A stretch of DNA of 64,000 bases, from contig JACVGT010000019.1 of assembly GCA_018992685.1 (NCBI GenBank), positions 62,001 through 126,000 on the forward strand. The letters run 5' to 3'. Positions 1 through 8,619 of this stretch are shown piece by piece. Position 1 is the first letter of the stretch. Every line of letters starts with the position of its first letter. The position numbers were made by a program, and so were the translations under genes. The notes under the pieces are model-generated. The model saw only the letters and a program-made list of their open reading frames with translations, ran no database searches and had not been told where the DNA came from. The DNA is from Theionarchaea archaeon. Its GTDB lineage: Archaea > Methanobacteriota_B > Thermococci > Methanofastidiosales > SZ-28-30.

Positions 1-360
1 CTGGAAACAATTCCCATAGAGTTCTCAGTGCTGGACACAGATGATAGAGTGCTGGCCTGGAACAAACATGACACACGAATCTTCAGAAGGCCTTCGGGAG
101 AGGTGGGAAGGAATGTCCGTGACTGTCACCCAAAGAAGAGCCTGCATAAGGTTGAGCAGATTCTGAAGGAAATGAAGGAAGGAAAAAGAGATAAAGCCAC
201 GTTCTGGATTGACCTGGAGAGGAATGGAAAAATCTCAAAAATCCTCATCGAATATTACGCTCTACGGGACGAGGAAGGGACCTACCTGGGCTGTCTGGAA
301 GCCAGTCAAGACATCACGGACATGAGAGAGCTGGAAGGCGAAAGACGGTTGCTTGAATAA
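1..360 (+). CDS. DUF438/PAS-domain protein, C-terminal part
   Basis: The frame is open from the first base of the window, so this is the 3' end of a longer gene; the GTG at 28 is internal. The visible 119 residues form one PAS domain with the phrases NVRDCHPKKSLHKVE, ATFWIDLE and GCLEASQDITDMRELEGERRLL, which are typical of the PAS module that closes DUF438 proteins. In that family the PAS domain follows a DUF438 and often a hemerythrin-like domain and is presumed to sense redox state or a small ligand. The upstream domains lie outside the window, so the family name is an inference from the PAS part only. Confidence 0.8.
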   Translation: METIPIEFSVLDTDDRVLAWNKHDTRIFRRPSGEVGRNVRDCHPKKSLHKVEQILKEMKEGKRDKATFWIDLERNGKISKILIEYYALRDEEGTYLGCLEASQDITDMRELEGERRLLE

Positions 361-433
361 GGATTGACACAGTGGTTCCCCTTTTTTATGTCTCTCTCAT
401 GCCGGTATTCTAGACGTTCTCTGTGAGGTGGGT

Positions 434-1315
434 TTACAGGTCAATGTTGAAGAACATCCTCATAAAAATTCCTATCACAAAGGTTATTCCTGCAATACCC
501 AGGCTGATAAGAGCCATCTCCAAGAATCGTTTCCTGAAGGACACATCCTGCACCACGGAAATGTAGAACGTGAACACCATAATCACTGTGACTGCAATGA
601 GCAGGGCAGCCCCCAGGCAGACAAAATATGAATCAAAAAGCACGTATGGAAAAATCAACAACAGGACTGTTCCCACATATGTGATACCCGTGTAAACAGA
701 TGCTTTCACTGCATTCTGATCGATCCTCTGGGACTTGGTGGACAAGTACTCTGAAGCTGCCATGGACAGAGAAGCAGCAATCCCTGTTATCAACCCCACC
801 ATGGCGATAAGGTCAGTTCGTTGTAGTGTCAGGGTAAACCCCGCAAGAGCCCCCAATAACTCCACCAGCGCATCATTCAACCCAAGGACAATTGAACCCA
901 CGTATCGGAGCTTTTCCTCGTCCAGCAGTGCTATGAGCTCGTGCTCATGAACATCCTCATCTTTCTGAATTTCATTGGCCTCGGGAATGGATTCAGAGAC
1001 TTTCTCGTATACGTGCTGTGCCTTCTCTTCTCCTCTTTCCATCAGCTTGATTCCGAAGGTCAATCCCAGCACTTTCGAGACTGCGCAGTAATAGCCGATT
1101 TTCAGTCGGGAGGGCTTCACCTCTTCCCTGGTAAACTTTTTCCAGAAATCATAGTGAGTTAATTCATCCTGGGAGATACGCTGCAGTATCTCTTTGTTGT
1201 GAGGATTCTTCACCCACCGGGCGAGATTGCTGTATATGTGGTGCTCTGTTATTTCAGTCCTCTGCACGTTCAACAAGATATTTCTGATCCTTTTGCCGAG
1301 GGGTTCGTGCACCAT
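434..1315 (-). CDS. Ferritin-like/VIT1-CCC1 family iron or manganese transporter
   Basis: The 293-residue protein has an N-terminal ferritin-like four-helix segment (about residues 1-145) with carboxylate-rich helices (QRTEITEHHIYSNLAR, ISQDELTHYDFW). A VIT1/CCC1 membrane domain follows, beginning with YVGSIVLGLNDALVELLGAL and containing about five hydrophobic helices. VIT1/CCC1 proteins move Fe(II) or Mn(II) across membranes, and the ferritin-like domain probably binds or oxidises the metal first. The ATG at 1315 lies about 20-28 bases after a TATA-like box, which suggests a nearly leaderless mRNA. The gene is monocistronic and divergent from the C11 peptidase. The metal specificity cannot be read from the sequence. 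Confidence 0.88.
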   Translation of the reverse strand: MVHEPLGKRIRNILLNVQRTEITEHHIYSNLARWVKNPHNKEILQRISQDELTHYDFWKKFTREEVKPSRLKIGYYCAVSKVLGLTFGIKLMERGEEKAQHVYEKVSESIPEANEIQKDEDVHEHELIALLDEEKLRYVGSIVLGLNDALVELLGALAGFTLTLQRTDLIAMVGLITGIAASLSMAASEYLSTKSQRIDQNAVKASVYTGITYVGTVLLLIFPYVLFDSYFVCLGAALLIAVTVIMVFTFYISVVQDVSFRKRFLEMALISLGIAGITFVIGIFMRMFFNIDL

Positions 1316-1334
1316 GAGGAAGAATGGTTTTTTT

Positions 1335-1344
1335 CATATATAAG
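1335..1344 (-). promoter_or_regulatory. TATA-like box for the ferritin-VIT1 gene
   Basis: On the minus strand this reads CTTATATATG and sits 20-28 bases before the ATG at 1315, the usual distance from an archaeal TATA box to the transcription start. Confidence 0.6.
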
Positions 1345-1409
1345 GGTTTGTAACTCCCGAATTACCACAGAATCTGTTCTTACTGCTTTGGAACCTGGTT
1401 TTCCGCAAG

Positions 1410-1418
1410 ATTTAAAAG
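1410..1418 (+). promoter_or_regulatory. TATA-like box for the C11 peptidase gene
   Basis: The sequence TTTAAAAGG lies about 40 bases before the start codon. That would give a short leader containing the Shine-Dalgarno-like GGAGAAG at 1446-1452. Confidence 0.5.
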
Positions 1419-1457
1419 GTTGCACCCTCATAGAAGTAGATCAATGGAGAAGACGTC

Positions 1458-3920
1458 ATGATGAAAAAGAAAGCACTCGGTTGCCTTGTCATCTTCATGG
1501 TCATGAGTGTGTTTATCCCCCCCGCCAGCTGTCAGTCCAGCTGGACGGTCATGGTCTACATGGACGGGGACAACAACCTGGAAGCTGCTGCCATTGATGA
1601 CCTGAATGAACTGGAAGCTATTGGATCATCAACTGAGGTGAATATTCTGGTGCAGCTCGATCGAATCGAGGGCTGGGACAGTTCAAATGGCGACTGGACG
1701 AGCACCCGAAGGTACTTTGTCCCTCAGGATCTTAATGGATATGATAGCCTCATTGTTTCTACACTGATTGCGGACCTCGGTGAGTTGAATATGGGTGACC
1801 CCACCACCCTGACGAATTTTGTCGATTGGGCACGTACGAATTATCCTGCAGATAACTATCTTCTTGTGTTGTGGGATCATGGTGATGGCTGGAAAACACG
1901 GCTAACCCAGATTACCACGAAAGGAAAAATCACCAGTATACAGAAAAAAGAGCCTCTAAAAGGCGTGTGTCTTGATGATACCAGTGGTGATTATTTGACC
2001 ATGCCTGATCTGAGGACCGCACTCAATGCTGCTACAAGCGGAGGAACGGATCCTCTTGATATCATTGGATTTGATGCGTGTCTCATGGCCATGCTGGAGG
2101 TGGAATATGAAGTCATGCCCTACTGTTCATACATGGTGGGGTCAGAGGAATCTGTACCCTTTGACGGGTGGGATTATCTCACCACCACCAACTGGCTGGT
2201 CACAAACTTTGCCTGCACGCCTGATCAGCTTGCTTCCCGGATTGTCACAGACTATATGAACTTCTATGGATTCCTGGGATTTGAAACCCATTCTGCAGTA
2301 GATTTGTCGCTCACCTCTGCTCTGGCAACTGCAGTCAGTACCATGGCAACTGATCTGGCCAATGGACTCCCCGGGTACTTTTCGGGAATTCAAGCTGCCC
2401 GGGACCAGGTAGAAGTCTATATGGATTATGATTTCATCGATTTATACCATTTTGCTCAGTTGCTTCAGGCTGAGATACCTGATGCTCAGATCCAGATTGA
2501 TACCCAGAACGTGATGAATGCTGTCACCGCTGCAGTAATCCAGGAAGGACATGGTGTATCCAACTCCGATTCCCACGGCGTCTCCATTTACTTTCCCTAT
2601 GGATTTTGTAGCTACCTCTCCTCATACTCTCTGGAAACGAGCTTTGCTGCTTCAACAGCATGGGATGAGTTCCTGATATCGTACTATACCACTGTTCCTC
2701 CGCCCACCCACTCTGTGGCTGTCATTGATGATGATAACGGAGGATGCGGAACCCTGACTAACGTTGAATCCTTCTACACCACCGTCCTGGATGCCTTGAG
2801 TATCCCCTATGATTACTATAACGCTGCCATCCATGGCACTCCGAGCCTGAGTTACCTGCAGTCTCATGCGTTTGTAATCTGGTTCACAGGGTCAGATTTT
2901 TCTACGACCCTGTCGCCTGCAGACGAGAATGTACTCATCCAGTACCTGATAGGAGGAGGGAAGCTCTTCTTTTCCAGCCAGGACTATGTATGGGACATAA
3001 AAAATGACGGCCGGTATCCCACCACGTTTCTGAGAACCTATCTGCACACAGAAACTGAAGGTGAAGACACGGGAGTGAACTACCTCACGGGAGAAGGAGG
3101 TAACGAAGTGGGGGATGGGTTCGCTTCTCTCCCCATGTGCTGGACCCCTCCTGCTTCCTGTGGATTCATGGACTATGCCGACAGAATAGATAAAGATGCT
3201 GCGTCAGAGTATGCTTTCCGTAATGAGGCAGGGGAATATGTGGCCCTGACCTTTTCGGGAACCTACGAAGTGGTGTTTTTTGCATTCAGGTTCGAAGGCA
3301 TCAGTTACGCAGATAGAGTCCTTATCATGCAGCGAATCTTTGATTTCCTTGGTCCTCTTCCCACCCTGGGCTCCCTCGCTGAACTGTTCAGCACGAATAC
3401 GTTCCTGGTCTCAGGAGACACAGCCTACGCCACTGATGTTCTGGGAGCCAGTAATATTGCTTTTGCCCTGGGACTTGCAGGTGCCTTGGAAAATCCAGAA
3501 GGAAGGACTGATCTCACCCTAACTACATGGGAGCACGACAACGGCAATTTGATTCCTGTCGGGGGACCTGCTGTTAACCCCATAGCCACTGAATTTAGTC
3601 TCTACTTCAACGTTACATACAACTACGTGCCGGGAGTGAGCTTTGAGATCTTTGCAGATGCCCAGTCAGCCTACCTGGATTTGACTCAGTATCCTCTGGA
3701 GGATATCGCAATGATCTATGTGGGTGAACAGAATAACCGGTACATTCTGCTGGTTTGGGGGTATGGGTGGCAGGGCACCTATGCGGCATCAGTATTCCTT
3801 GAAGATATTACCAACTGGAACCTGTATCAGGGAGCGCATATGATCATAGTGAGGTGGAATGATTTGAATATTGATGGGTTGGTGCAGGCTGGTGAAATTG
3901 TGGTGGAAGCATATGCATAA
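1458..3920 (+). CDS. Secreted clostripain-like cysteine peptidase (family C11)
   Basis: This 820-residue protein starts with a signal peptide (MMKKKALGCLVIFMVM..., cleavage near PPASCQ). The C11 domain follows: WTVMVYMDGDNNLE at the N-terminus, the catalytic histidine in LWDHGDGW (about His141) and the catalytic cysteine in GFDACLM (about Cys208), then the substrate-pocket region GSEESVPFDGWDY. After about residue 410 a second alpha/beta domain (VAVIDDDNGG ... VIWFTGSDFS ... GGGKLFFSSQD) resembles a class I amidotransferase or ThuA-type fold. The last 150 residues are beta-rich. C11 enzymes usually cleave after Arg or Lys, and export suggests digestion of external protein. The stop overlaps the start region of the next gene, so the two are probably co-transcribed. 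Confidence 0.92.
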   Translation: MMKKKALGCLVIFMVMSVFIPPASCQSSWTVMVYMDGDNNLEAAAIDDLNELEAIGSSTEVNILVQLDRIEGWDSSNGDWTSTRRYFVPQDLNGYDSLIVSTLIADLGELNMGDPTTLTNFVDWARTNYPADNYLLVLWDHGDGWKTRLTQITTKGKITSIQKKEPLKGVCLDDTSGDYLTMPDLRTALNAATSGGTDPLDIIGFDACLMAMLEVEYEVMPYCSYMVGSEESVPFDGWDYLTTTNWLVTNFACTPDQLASRIVTDYMNFYGFLGFETHSAVDLSLTSALATAVSTMATDLANGLPGYFSGIQAARDQVEVYMDYDFIDLYHFAQLLQAEIPDAQIQIDTQNVMNAVTAAVIQEGHGVSNSDSHGVSIYFPYGFCSYLSSYSLETSFAASTAWDEFLISYYTTVPPPTHSVAVIDDDNGGCGTLTNVESFYTTVLDALSIPYDYYNAAIHGTPSLSYLQSHAFVIWFTGSDFSTTLSPADENVLIQYLIGGGKLFFSSQDYVWDIKNDGRYPTTFLRTYLHTETEGEDTGVNYLTGEGGNEVGDGFASLPMCWTPPASCGFMDYADRIDKDAASEYAFRNEAGEYVALTFSGTYEVVFFAFRFEGISYADRVLIMQRIFDFLGPLPTLGSLAELFSTNTFLVSGDTAYATDVLGASNIAFALGLAGALENPEGRTDLTLTTWEHDNGNLIPVGGPAVNPIATEFSLYFNVTYNYVPGVSFEIFADAQSAYLDLTQYPLEDIAMIYVGEQNNRYILLVWGYGWQGTYAASVFLEDITNWNLYQGAHMIIVRWNDLNIDGLVQAGEIVVEAYA

Positions 3921-4938
3921 GATGCATGTGATGAAGGTAGCCATTCTTGGGCTCCTGATGGCTGGAATGATCTTCCCGGCATCCTGCTGCCTGTCAGATC
4001 CCACTGTGACGGTAATCTACAACCTGGATGTGAACATGGAATTGCTGAAACTCTTGAGTAAAGAAGGGTTTTCATTTCAACTGGTGGAGGACATTGTTCC
4101 TTCTTTTGGTGCTCCGGGCAGACGAGAATTCGCTGTGTACAGGGCGCATTACGGATTGGCCACGGCCATGGTCGCCTCTGACATGGTGGCCCTGAAGGCT
4201 CATGAAGAAAAGTACGACTGGGAAACCGGAGTAAAGACAGAACTGCTCTTTCTTCAGACAATTGGAGTCATTGGATACATCGATGTGGGAACAATCGCTC
4301 AGGTAGCTTCCTGGGACACTGCCTCTGGTAGGAATCTGTTTCTGGTTCCCGAAGGTGTGGACACCGTTGTGTTGGGGGATGACCAGTATCCTGCAGGACA
4401 ATCAGTGACAACTGACTACCTGTGCATCAAGAATGAGTGGCTTGCTGTTCCTGGAAATGCAACTGTCTCTGCACAGGGAAATGTTCTCACGGTGACCCTG
4501 TTGCGGTGCGGAGGAGAGATTATAGCAGACACGAGCAAACTGTCGCTATTTGGTCCCTTCAGAGAGGTAATTCTGGTGTGCAACTCAATAGACTATGAGA
4601 TGACTGGCAAAGAGCTGAGAACTATCCTCACTGAAAAAGGATACAGGGTAAGAAGGTTATCTCCCGATGAATTCAACGTATATCGGTGGTTTTCACCGAG
4701 AGTCGTCCTCCTGGGCGGTCATGAGGCGCCAGAAGGCATGGGAGATATTGTCGCGGCTCTCCTCAGTCAATCCGAAAAACAGATGATCGAAAAAACGGGT
4801 CCGTATCTCTTTGCCGTAGACGGCAGAGATTTCAGGAAGCAGTCCATGATTATTCTTGCTGGAAAAGATAGGGAGGGCACTCATGAAATTACACTGAGCA
4901 GAATCGATGATATTGTTATGTGGATTGAAGCATATTAG
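3913..4938 (+). CDS. Secreted or lipid-anchored protein of unknown function, partner of the C11 peptidase
   Basis: Three in-frame ATGs (3913, 3922, 3931) are possible starts. The one at 3913 has GGTGG eight bases upstream and overlaps the previous stop; the one at 3931 gives the neatest signal peptide (MKVAILGLLMAGMIFPASCC). The Cys-Cys at the cleavage point could be a lipobox. The mature part has no family I can name. Its C-terminal 120 residues (VILVCNSIDYEMTG, VVLLGGHEAPEGMGDI, MIILAGKDREGTHE) resemble the C-terminal repeats of archaeal S-layer proteins. The overlap with the peptidase gene points to a joint role at the cell surface, perhaps anchoring or inhibiting it. Confidence 0.7.
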   Translation: MHKMHVMKVAILGLLMAGMIFPASCCLSDPTVTVIYNLDVNMELLKLLSKEGFSFQLVEDIVPSFGAPGRREFAVYRAHYGLATAMVASDMVALKAHEEKYDWETGVKTELLFLQTIGVIGYIDVGTIAQVASWDTASGRNLFLVPEGVDTVVLGDDQYPAGQSVTTDYLCIKNEWLAVPGNATVSAQGNVLTVTLLRCGGEIIADTSKLSLFGPFREVILVCNSIDYEMTGKELRTILTEKGYRVRRLSPDEFNVYRWFSPRVVLLGGHEAPEGMGDIVAALLSQSEKQMIEKTGPYLFAVDGRDFRKQSMIILAGKDREGTHEITLSRIDDIVMWIEAY

Positions 4939-5202
4939 GAATGGACTTCATTCGCGGCCCGACTGGAAATCATCTTTCGAACTATTCCTGAAAATAAATG
5001 TAATCTGAAATATACAGTGCAAAAAAGCCCCCCACCTGTGAAGTGAGGAATTGACTGATATTCAGAATATCGCTGGACCCGTGTACAGAAATGAGGCAAA
5101 AACCAATATTCTCCTGTAACCTGCTACTCTTTTTTAGAATATTCGCAATTCATACACTTCATATTGTGTTTTTTACAATTTCCTGCCCATATTACTCAAA
5201 AA
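4939..5202. other. Intergenic AT-rich stretch
   Basis: There is no convincing reading frame or RNA gene here. Short T-runs near 5129-5135 may help stop transcription from the upstream pair of genes. Confidence 0.5.
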
Positions 5203-5212
5203 GCTTATAAGT
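5203..5212 (+). promoter_or_regulatory. TATA-like box for the radical SAM gene
   Basis: GCTTATAAGT lies about 40 bases before the ATG at 5249. A GAGGGAG ribosome site falls between the two. Confidence 0.55.
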
Positions 5213-5248
5213 CCAAATGGCAAAAAAGGGCAAAGAGGGAGACTTCCC

Positions 5249-6289
5249 ATGAAGAACCTTCATAGCCTAGTCCATAGCGTAGCAAAAGCCAAATACAGGC
5301 ATCAACCATACAAGATGACGTATGCGGTAACCTACCAGTGTAACGCACGGTGTAGAATCTGTAATATCTGGAAAGAATACGTGCAATTCCCCCAGAAGAT
5401 AGCAGAAGAATTGACTCTGCGGGAAATCAATGCCATTTTCTCGCAGTTCGATCTTTCATGGATTTCTCTGACCGGCGGGGAACCGTTTCTTCGGAATGAT
5501 CTTCTTGACGTTGTAACTACAATAGACGACTGCAGCCCCCGGTTGACCCTGCTGACTGTTCCCACCAATGGATCACTCCCTGAGACTACCCTTACCACGG
5601 TAGAGTCGATTCTGGAAGAGACTCACATTCCCAACGTTATTATCACCGTGAGTTTAGATGGGGATACGCTCCTCCATGACAGGCTGAGAGATGTACCCGG
5701 ATTGTGGAAAAAAGCCCGCACCACGTACGAACTTCTTTCAGCCATAGAAAATGACAGATTCAGTGTTTTGCTGGAGTTTACCGTCTCCAAGCACAACGCC
5801 GGCCATCTTGACAGAGCCATTAAATCCTTTGGCGCAGACTACTCAAAAGTGGTGATCACTGCTGCCCATTCGTCTTACTTCTACCGAACAGAACCTCACA
5901 GTCTCCATAATTCAGGTTCGGCCCTGCAGGTAGGCCAGTTCAATACTTCATGTCCAAAATATGATCCACAAAGTATTCTTTCTCTTCTTTATACCAAGAT
6001 ACTGGAAAAATATCTGATGGGAACTCCTATTTCTTTCCGCTGTGTTTCAGGTCGTTCATCCTTCTTTTTGGATCCTTATGGGGTCTTGTACCCGTGTATT
6101 ACCATGGATGCACCTTTTGGCAGCCTGCGTGAGGATTCGGTACAGGACATACTGGGCGGAGAACATGCTTCATCTATTGTCCATCGCATTAGAGAGGGTA
6201 AATGCCCAGGATGCTGGACTCCCTGCGAAGCATACCAGACAATAGTTGAGAACCTCCCGCAAGCAGTCATTGCAGCCTACATGAAGTGA
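5249..6289 (+). CDS. Radical SAM/SPASM-type enzyme
   Basis: The 346-residue protein has the CxxxCxxC cluster motif in YQCNARCRICNIW (about residues 30-42) and the glycine-rich SAM motif LTGGEPFLRNDLL. The C-terminal region has further cysteines (FRCVSGRSSFFLDP, YPCITMDAPFG, KCPGCWTPCEAY) arranged like a SPASM or twitch auxiliary cluster. Such enzymes modify peptides, build cofactors or alter other substrates by radical chemistry. No precursor peptide is visible next to it, and the neighbour is a GtrA membrane protein. The substrate is unknown. The start is supported by a ribosome site and an upstream TATA box. Confidence 0.85.
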   Translation: MKNLHSLVHSVAKAKYRHQPYKMTYAVTYQCNARCRICNIWKEYVQFPQKIAEELTLREINAIFSQFDLSWISLTGGEPFLRNDLLDVVTTIDDCSPRLTLLTVPTNGSLPETTLTTVESILEETHIPNVIITVSLDGDTLLHDRLRDVPGLWKKARTTYELLSAIENDRFSVLLEFTVSKHNAGHLDRAIKSFGADYSKVVITAAHSSYFYRTEPHSLHNSGSALQVGQFNTSCPKYDPQSILSLLYTKILEKYLMGTPISFRCVSGRSSFFLDPYGVLYPCITMDAPFGSLREDSVQDILGGEHASSIVHRIREGKCPGCWTPCEAYQTIVENLPQAVIAAYMK

Positions 6290-6326
6290 CACGCAGTTCT
6301 GGTACAGCTTGTCCGTGACGAGGGAA

Positions 6327-6336
6327 CATATTTAAG
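6327..6336 (+). promoter_or_regulatory. TATA-like box for the GtrA gene
   Basis: CATATTTAAG lies 22-31 bases before the ATG at 6358. This argues against the TTG at 6337 as a start and for a leaderless mRNA. Confidence 0.6.
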
Positions 6337-6357
6337 TTGTGGAATTCTGCTTGTCAA

Positions 6358-6759
6358 ATGCTGAAAGGAATGCTTATCCAGTTCGTCAAATTCTGCCTGG
6401 TAGGGAGCACCGGAGCTTTGATCAACCTGGGACTGCTCTACCTCCTTACTGAATTCTGTCACATGTGGTATATCCTTTCTGCTGCTGTGGGGTTCACGGT
6501 GGCTGTTCTAAACAACTTTGTGTGGAACAGATCGTGGACCTTCAAGAACAAAAGTCCCCGCATTCCCAGACAACTCCTCCTCTTCTTCATCATTAATGTC
6601 ATTTCTCTGTGTATCAACCTGTCTGTATTGTACATGCTCACTGAATACGCGGGGATGTGGTATATGAAAGCCCAGATTGTGGCTATTCTTGTGGCAGTCA
6701 GCAACAACTTCCTTGGAAACAGAAGGTTCACCTTCTCCCTTCTCGTCCTTAACTTTTGA
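6358..6759 (+). CDS. GtrA-family membrane protein
   Basis: The 133-residue protein has four predicted membrane helices and the GtrA hallmarks KFCLVGSTGALINLGLLYLL, NNFVWNRSWTF near the centre and NNFLGNRRFTF near the end. GtrA-like proteins help move or insert lipid-linked sugars, for example polyprenyl-phosphate-glucose, across the membrane for glycosylation of surface polymers. The start at 6358 is placed by the TATA box. No glycosyltransferase partner lies directly beside it. Confidence 0.88.
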   Translation: MLKGMLIQFVKFCLVGSTGALINLGLLYLLTEFCHMWYILSAAVGFTVAVLNNFVWNRSWTFKNKSPRIPRQLLLFFIINVISLCINLSVLYMLTEYAGMWYMKAQIVAILVAVSNNFLGNRRFTFSLLVLNF

Positions 6760-6845
6760 TGGTCTTCAATTCCGGACATACCCTCCCTGTCTGATATGGT
6801 TCCTGCCACATTCAGAGCCCGCTTACCAACCCTTAAAAGGAGTAC

Positions 6846-7595
6846 ATGGCTAGTACATCTGGTGATTTGTTGAACGCTCCATGCTTCAAAATCGAGGACA
6901 TTGAGCTGCCCACCATGATATGTGGATCAGCTCCTTTCATAGGACTTGGATACTTCGGATTCTCGGCTTTTAACTACAGAGTGAAATTCTACAATCATCC
7001 AGATAGTATGGCAGATATATTCGCCCATTTTGTCAGGCAGGGATGCAAGGGTGCACATGTCCTCTGCTATGACAATATTATCAAGGCGATAGAGATTGCA
7101 TATGAGGTAGAAAAATTCCCCATCATGGCGTCTCTGATTTCTGCAAAACCTGTAGCTTCTCAGCTCAAAGCCCTTTCTCGTCTGAAGACTGTCCTGGTCT
7201 TTGTGGATCCTTTACAGAGCGATGCCCTCGACGCGTCTGCGCTTCAGAATTCTGTCAAGTCCATACGAGATGCAGGAATGATTCCGGGTTTGGCAACGTA
7301 TACACCTGGTCACACAATCCCTGCAACTGAGAAAATGGGGCTGGATATTGCAGCATACCTCGTTCCGGTTAATAAAGAGGGGAGATACATGCACCCCACA
7401 AAAGAAAAGACGCTGGCTGCCATAGTCAGCACAGACAGGAAAATCGTCGCCATGAAGCCCCTGGCCATAGGGAAGATATCCCCTCGAGAAGGGTTCCCCT
7501 TCGTTCTGGATTACTGTGATGGATTCTGCGTGGGGTTCACCAGCAAGGAACAAGTTGACGAGGCGTATCAGGTTCTCAAAGAGATTACCCGCTAG
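6846..7595 (+). CDS. TIM-barrel-like protein of unknown function
   Basis: The 249-residue soluble protein alternates short hydrophobic strands and helices in a way that suggests a TIM barrel (IMASLISAKP, LKTVLVFVDPL, MIPGLATYTPG, IAAYLVPVNK, KIVAMKPLAIGK, FCVGFTSKEQVDEAYQVLKEI). The C-terminal pattern recalls aldo/keto-reductase-like or class I aldolase-like proteins, but I see no diagnostic catalytic motif and give no reaction. The ATG at 6846 follows AAGGAG at a good distance. It stops with TAG and is convergent with the next operon. Confidence 0.7.
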   Translation: MASTSGDLLNAPCFKIEDIELPTMICGSAPFIGLGYFGFSAFNYRVKFYNHPDSMADIFAHFVRQGCKGAHVLCYDNIIKAIEIAYEVEKFPIMASLISAKPVASQLKALSRLKTVLVFVDPLQSDALDASALQNSVKSIRDAGMIPGLATYTPGHTIPATEKMGLDIAAYLVPVNKEGRYMHPTKEKTLAAIVSTDRKIVAMKPLAIGKISPREGFPFVLDYCDGFCVGFTSKEQVDEAYQVLKEITR

Positions 7596-7634
7596 TCTTG
7601 GATTCCTGGATTGGCAATCGAACCTTGCTGTTGG

Positions 7635-8615
7635 CTAGGTCTGAGATCTGAGAACCTCATCAATGAGTGGTGTGCAGTCCAGTGCCAGCTCAGGGTACTC
7701 TTCAATAAATGTCTTTGAGGGAACAGTATTGGTCACCAGTAAGTCCTCTCCCAGAATCCCTACGAGTCTTCTCAGATTGTCTTCTCCAGTCATTAGCGGG
7801 AGAGCATGTGTCGCAGCAAAGGCAAACCGGCTGGCACCCTTTTTCAATGTGTGTTCTCTGGTCTTCAAGAGCGTCCCTCCTGTAAGAATAAGATCATCCA
7901 CAAAGGCCAGGGCTTTCCCTTCTACAGGAACGTCTCCCAGTAGTGTACTCTCAACTGAACTCGTCCTCTTCTTCCCAAATCCATCCAGTCCCAGACGGAC
8001 CTGCGCCCCCTCATCAGGAGCCACGAGTTCAGACCCGGGAAATCTCCTCCCGATCTCTTCAAGGAGGCGAGGCACCATTGACAGATCAATGACCTTCCCC
8101 GTGGCTTTCAGCGTGTTGAACCACTCCACGTTCCAGGGGTGGGGATCTATGATGCCCACTCGAGGACAGTAGTTCAGGAACAGGTCAAGGGCATTCCGTG
8201 CTGAATTACACTCACCTGTTCTCACTGCATGATCCTGCTTTCCTGAAGGCATGCAGGTAAGAAGCAGAAAGACGTCCCTGGGATTCTCAAGGGGAGTATT
8301 CACATACCGCTTGTGACCCACTTCTTCTACTGAATGTGGATCGTTCAGCAGATGCAGGATCTGGAGGACTTCGAAGATTCGATCCTGAGTCGTGAATTTC
8401 TCCTGCTCCAATTCACCTGAATAGCTCCCTGACTGGATGACACACACGTTCTCGCCCTGAAGCTTTTCAATTTCCTCTATGCGTGTGTACAGATCACCAT
8501 TGTAAAAGAATCGTTTTCCATCATAGTTCAGCCCTGAAGTGAACACCTGATACCCCTTCTTTTCGAGGGGCGCTTTCAGATGCTCAGCCCCTGAAGCCAG
8601 AATGAGCTTCCACAT
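7635..8615 (-). CDS. Ribose-phosphate diphosphokinase-like (PRPP synthetase family) protein
   Basis: The product of about 326 residues follows the PRPP-synthetase plan in diverged form. It has an N-terminal half with a KQDHAVRTGE segment in the place of the usual RQD loop, then IIDPHPWN where DLH is normal, VAPDEGAQVR in place of sPDaGgv.R, a KKR segment, and a PRPP-binding loop FVDDLILTGGTLL. The final TNTVPSKTF matches the family end. True enzymes make PRPP from ribose 5-phosphate and ATP. The altered loops leave open a related substrate or a regulatory role. The ATG at 8615 has a GGTGA site that overlaps the stop of the M28 gene just upstream. Confidence 0.75.
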   Translation of the reverse strand: MWKLILASGAEHLKAPLEKKGYQVFTSGLNYDGKRFFYNGDLYTRIEEIEKLQGENVCVIQSGSYSGELEQEKFTTQDRIFEVLQILHLLNDPHSVEEVGHKRYVNTPLENPRDVFLLLTCMPSGKQDHAVRTGECNSARNALDLFLNYCPRVGIIDPHPWNVEWFNTLKATGKVIDLSMVPRLLEEIGRRFPGSELVAPDEGAQVRLGLDGFGKKRTSSVESTLLGDVPVEGKALAFVDDLILTGGTLLKTREHTLKKGASRFAFAATHALPLMTGEDNLRRLVGILGEDLLVTNTVPSKTFIEEYPELALDCTPLIDEVLRSQT

Positions 8616-8619
8616 TTTC

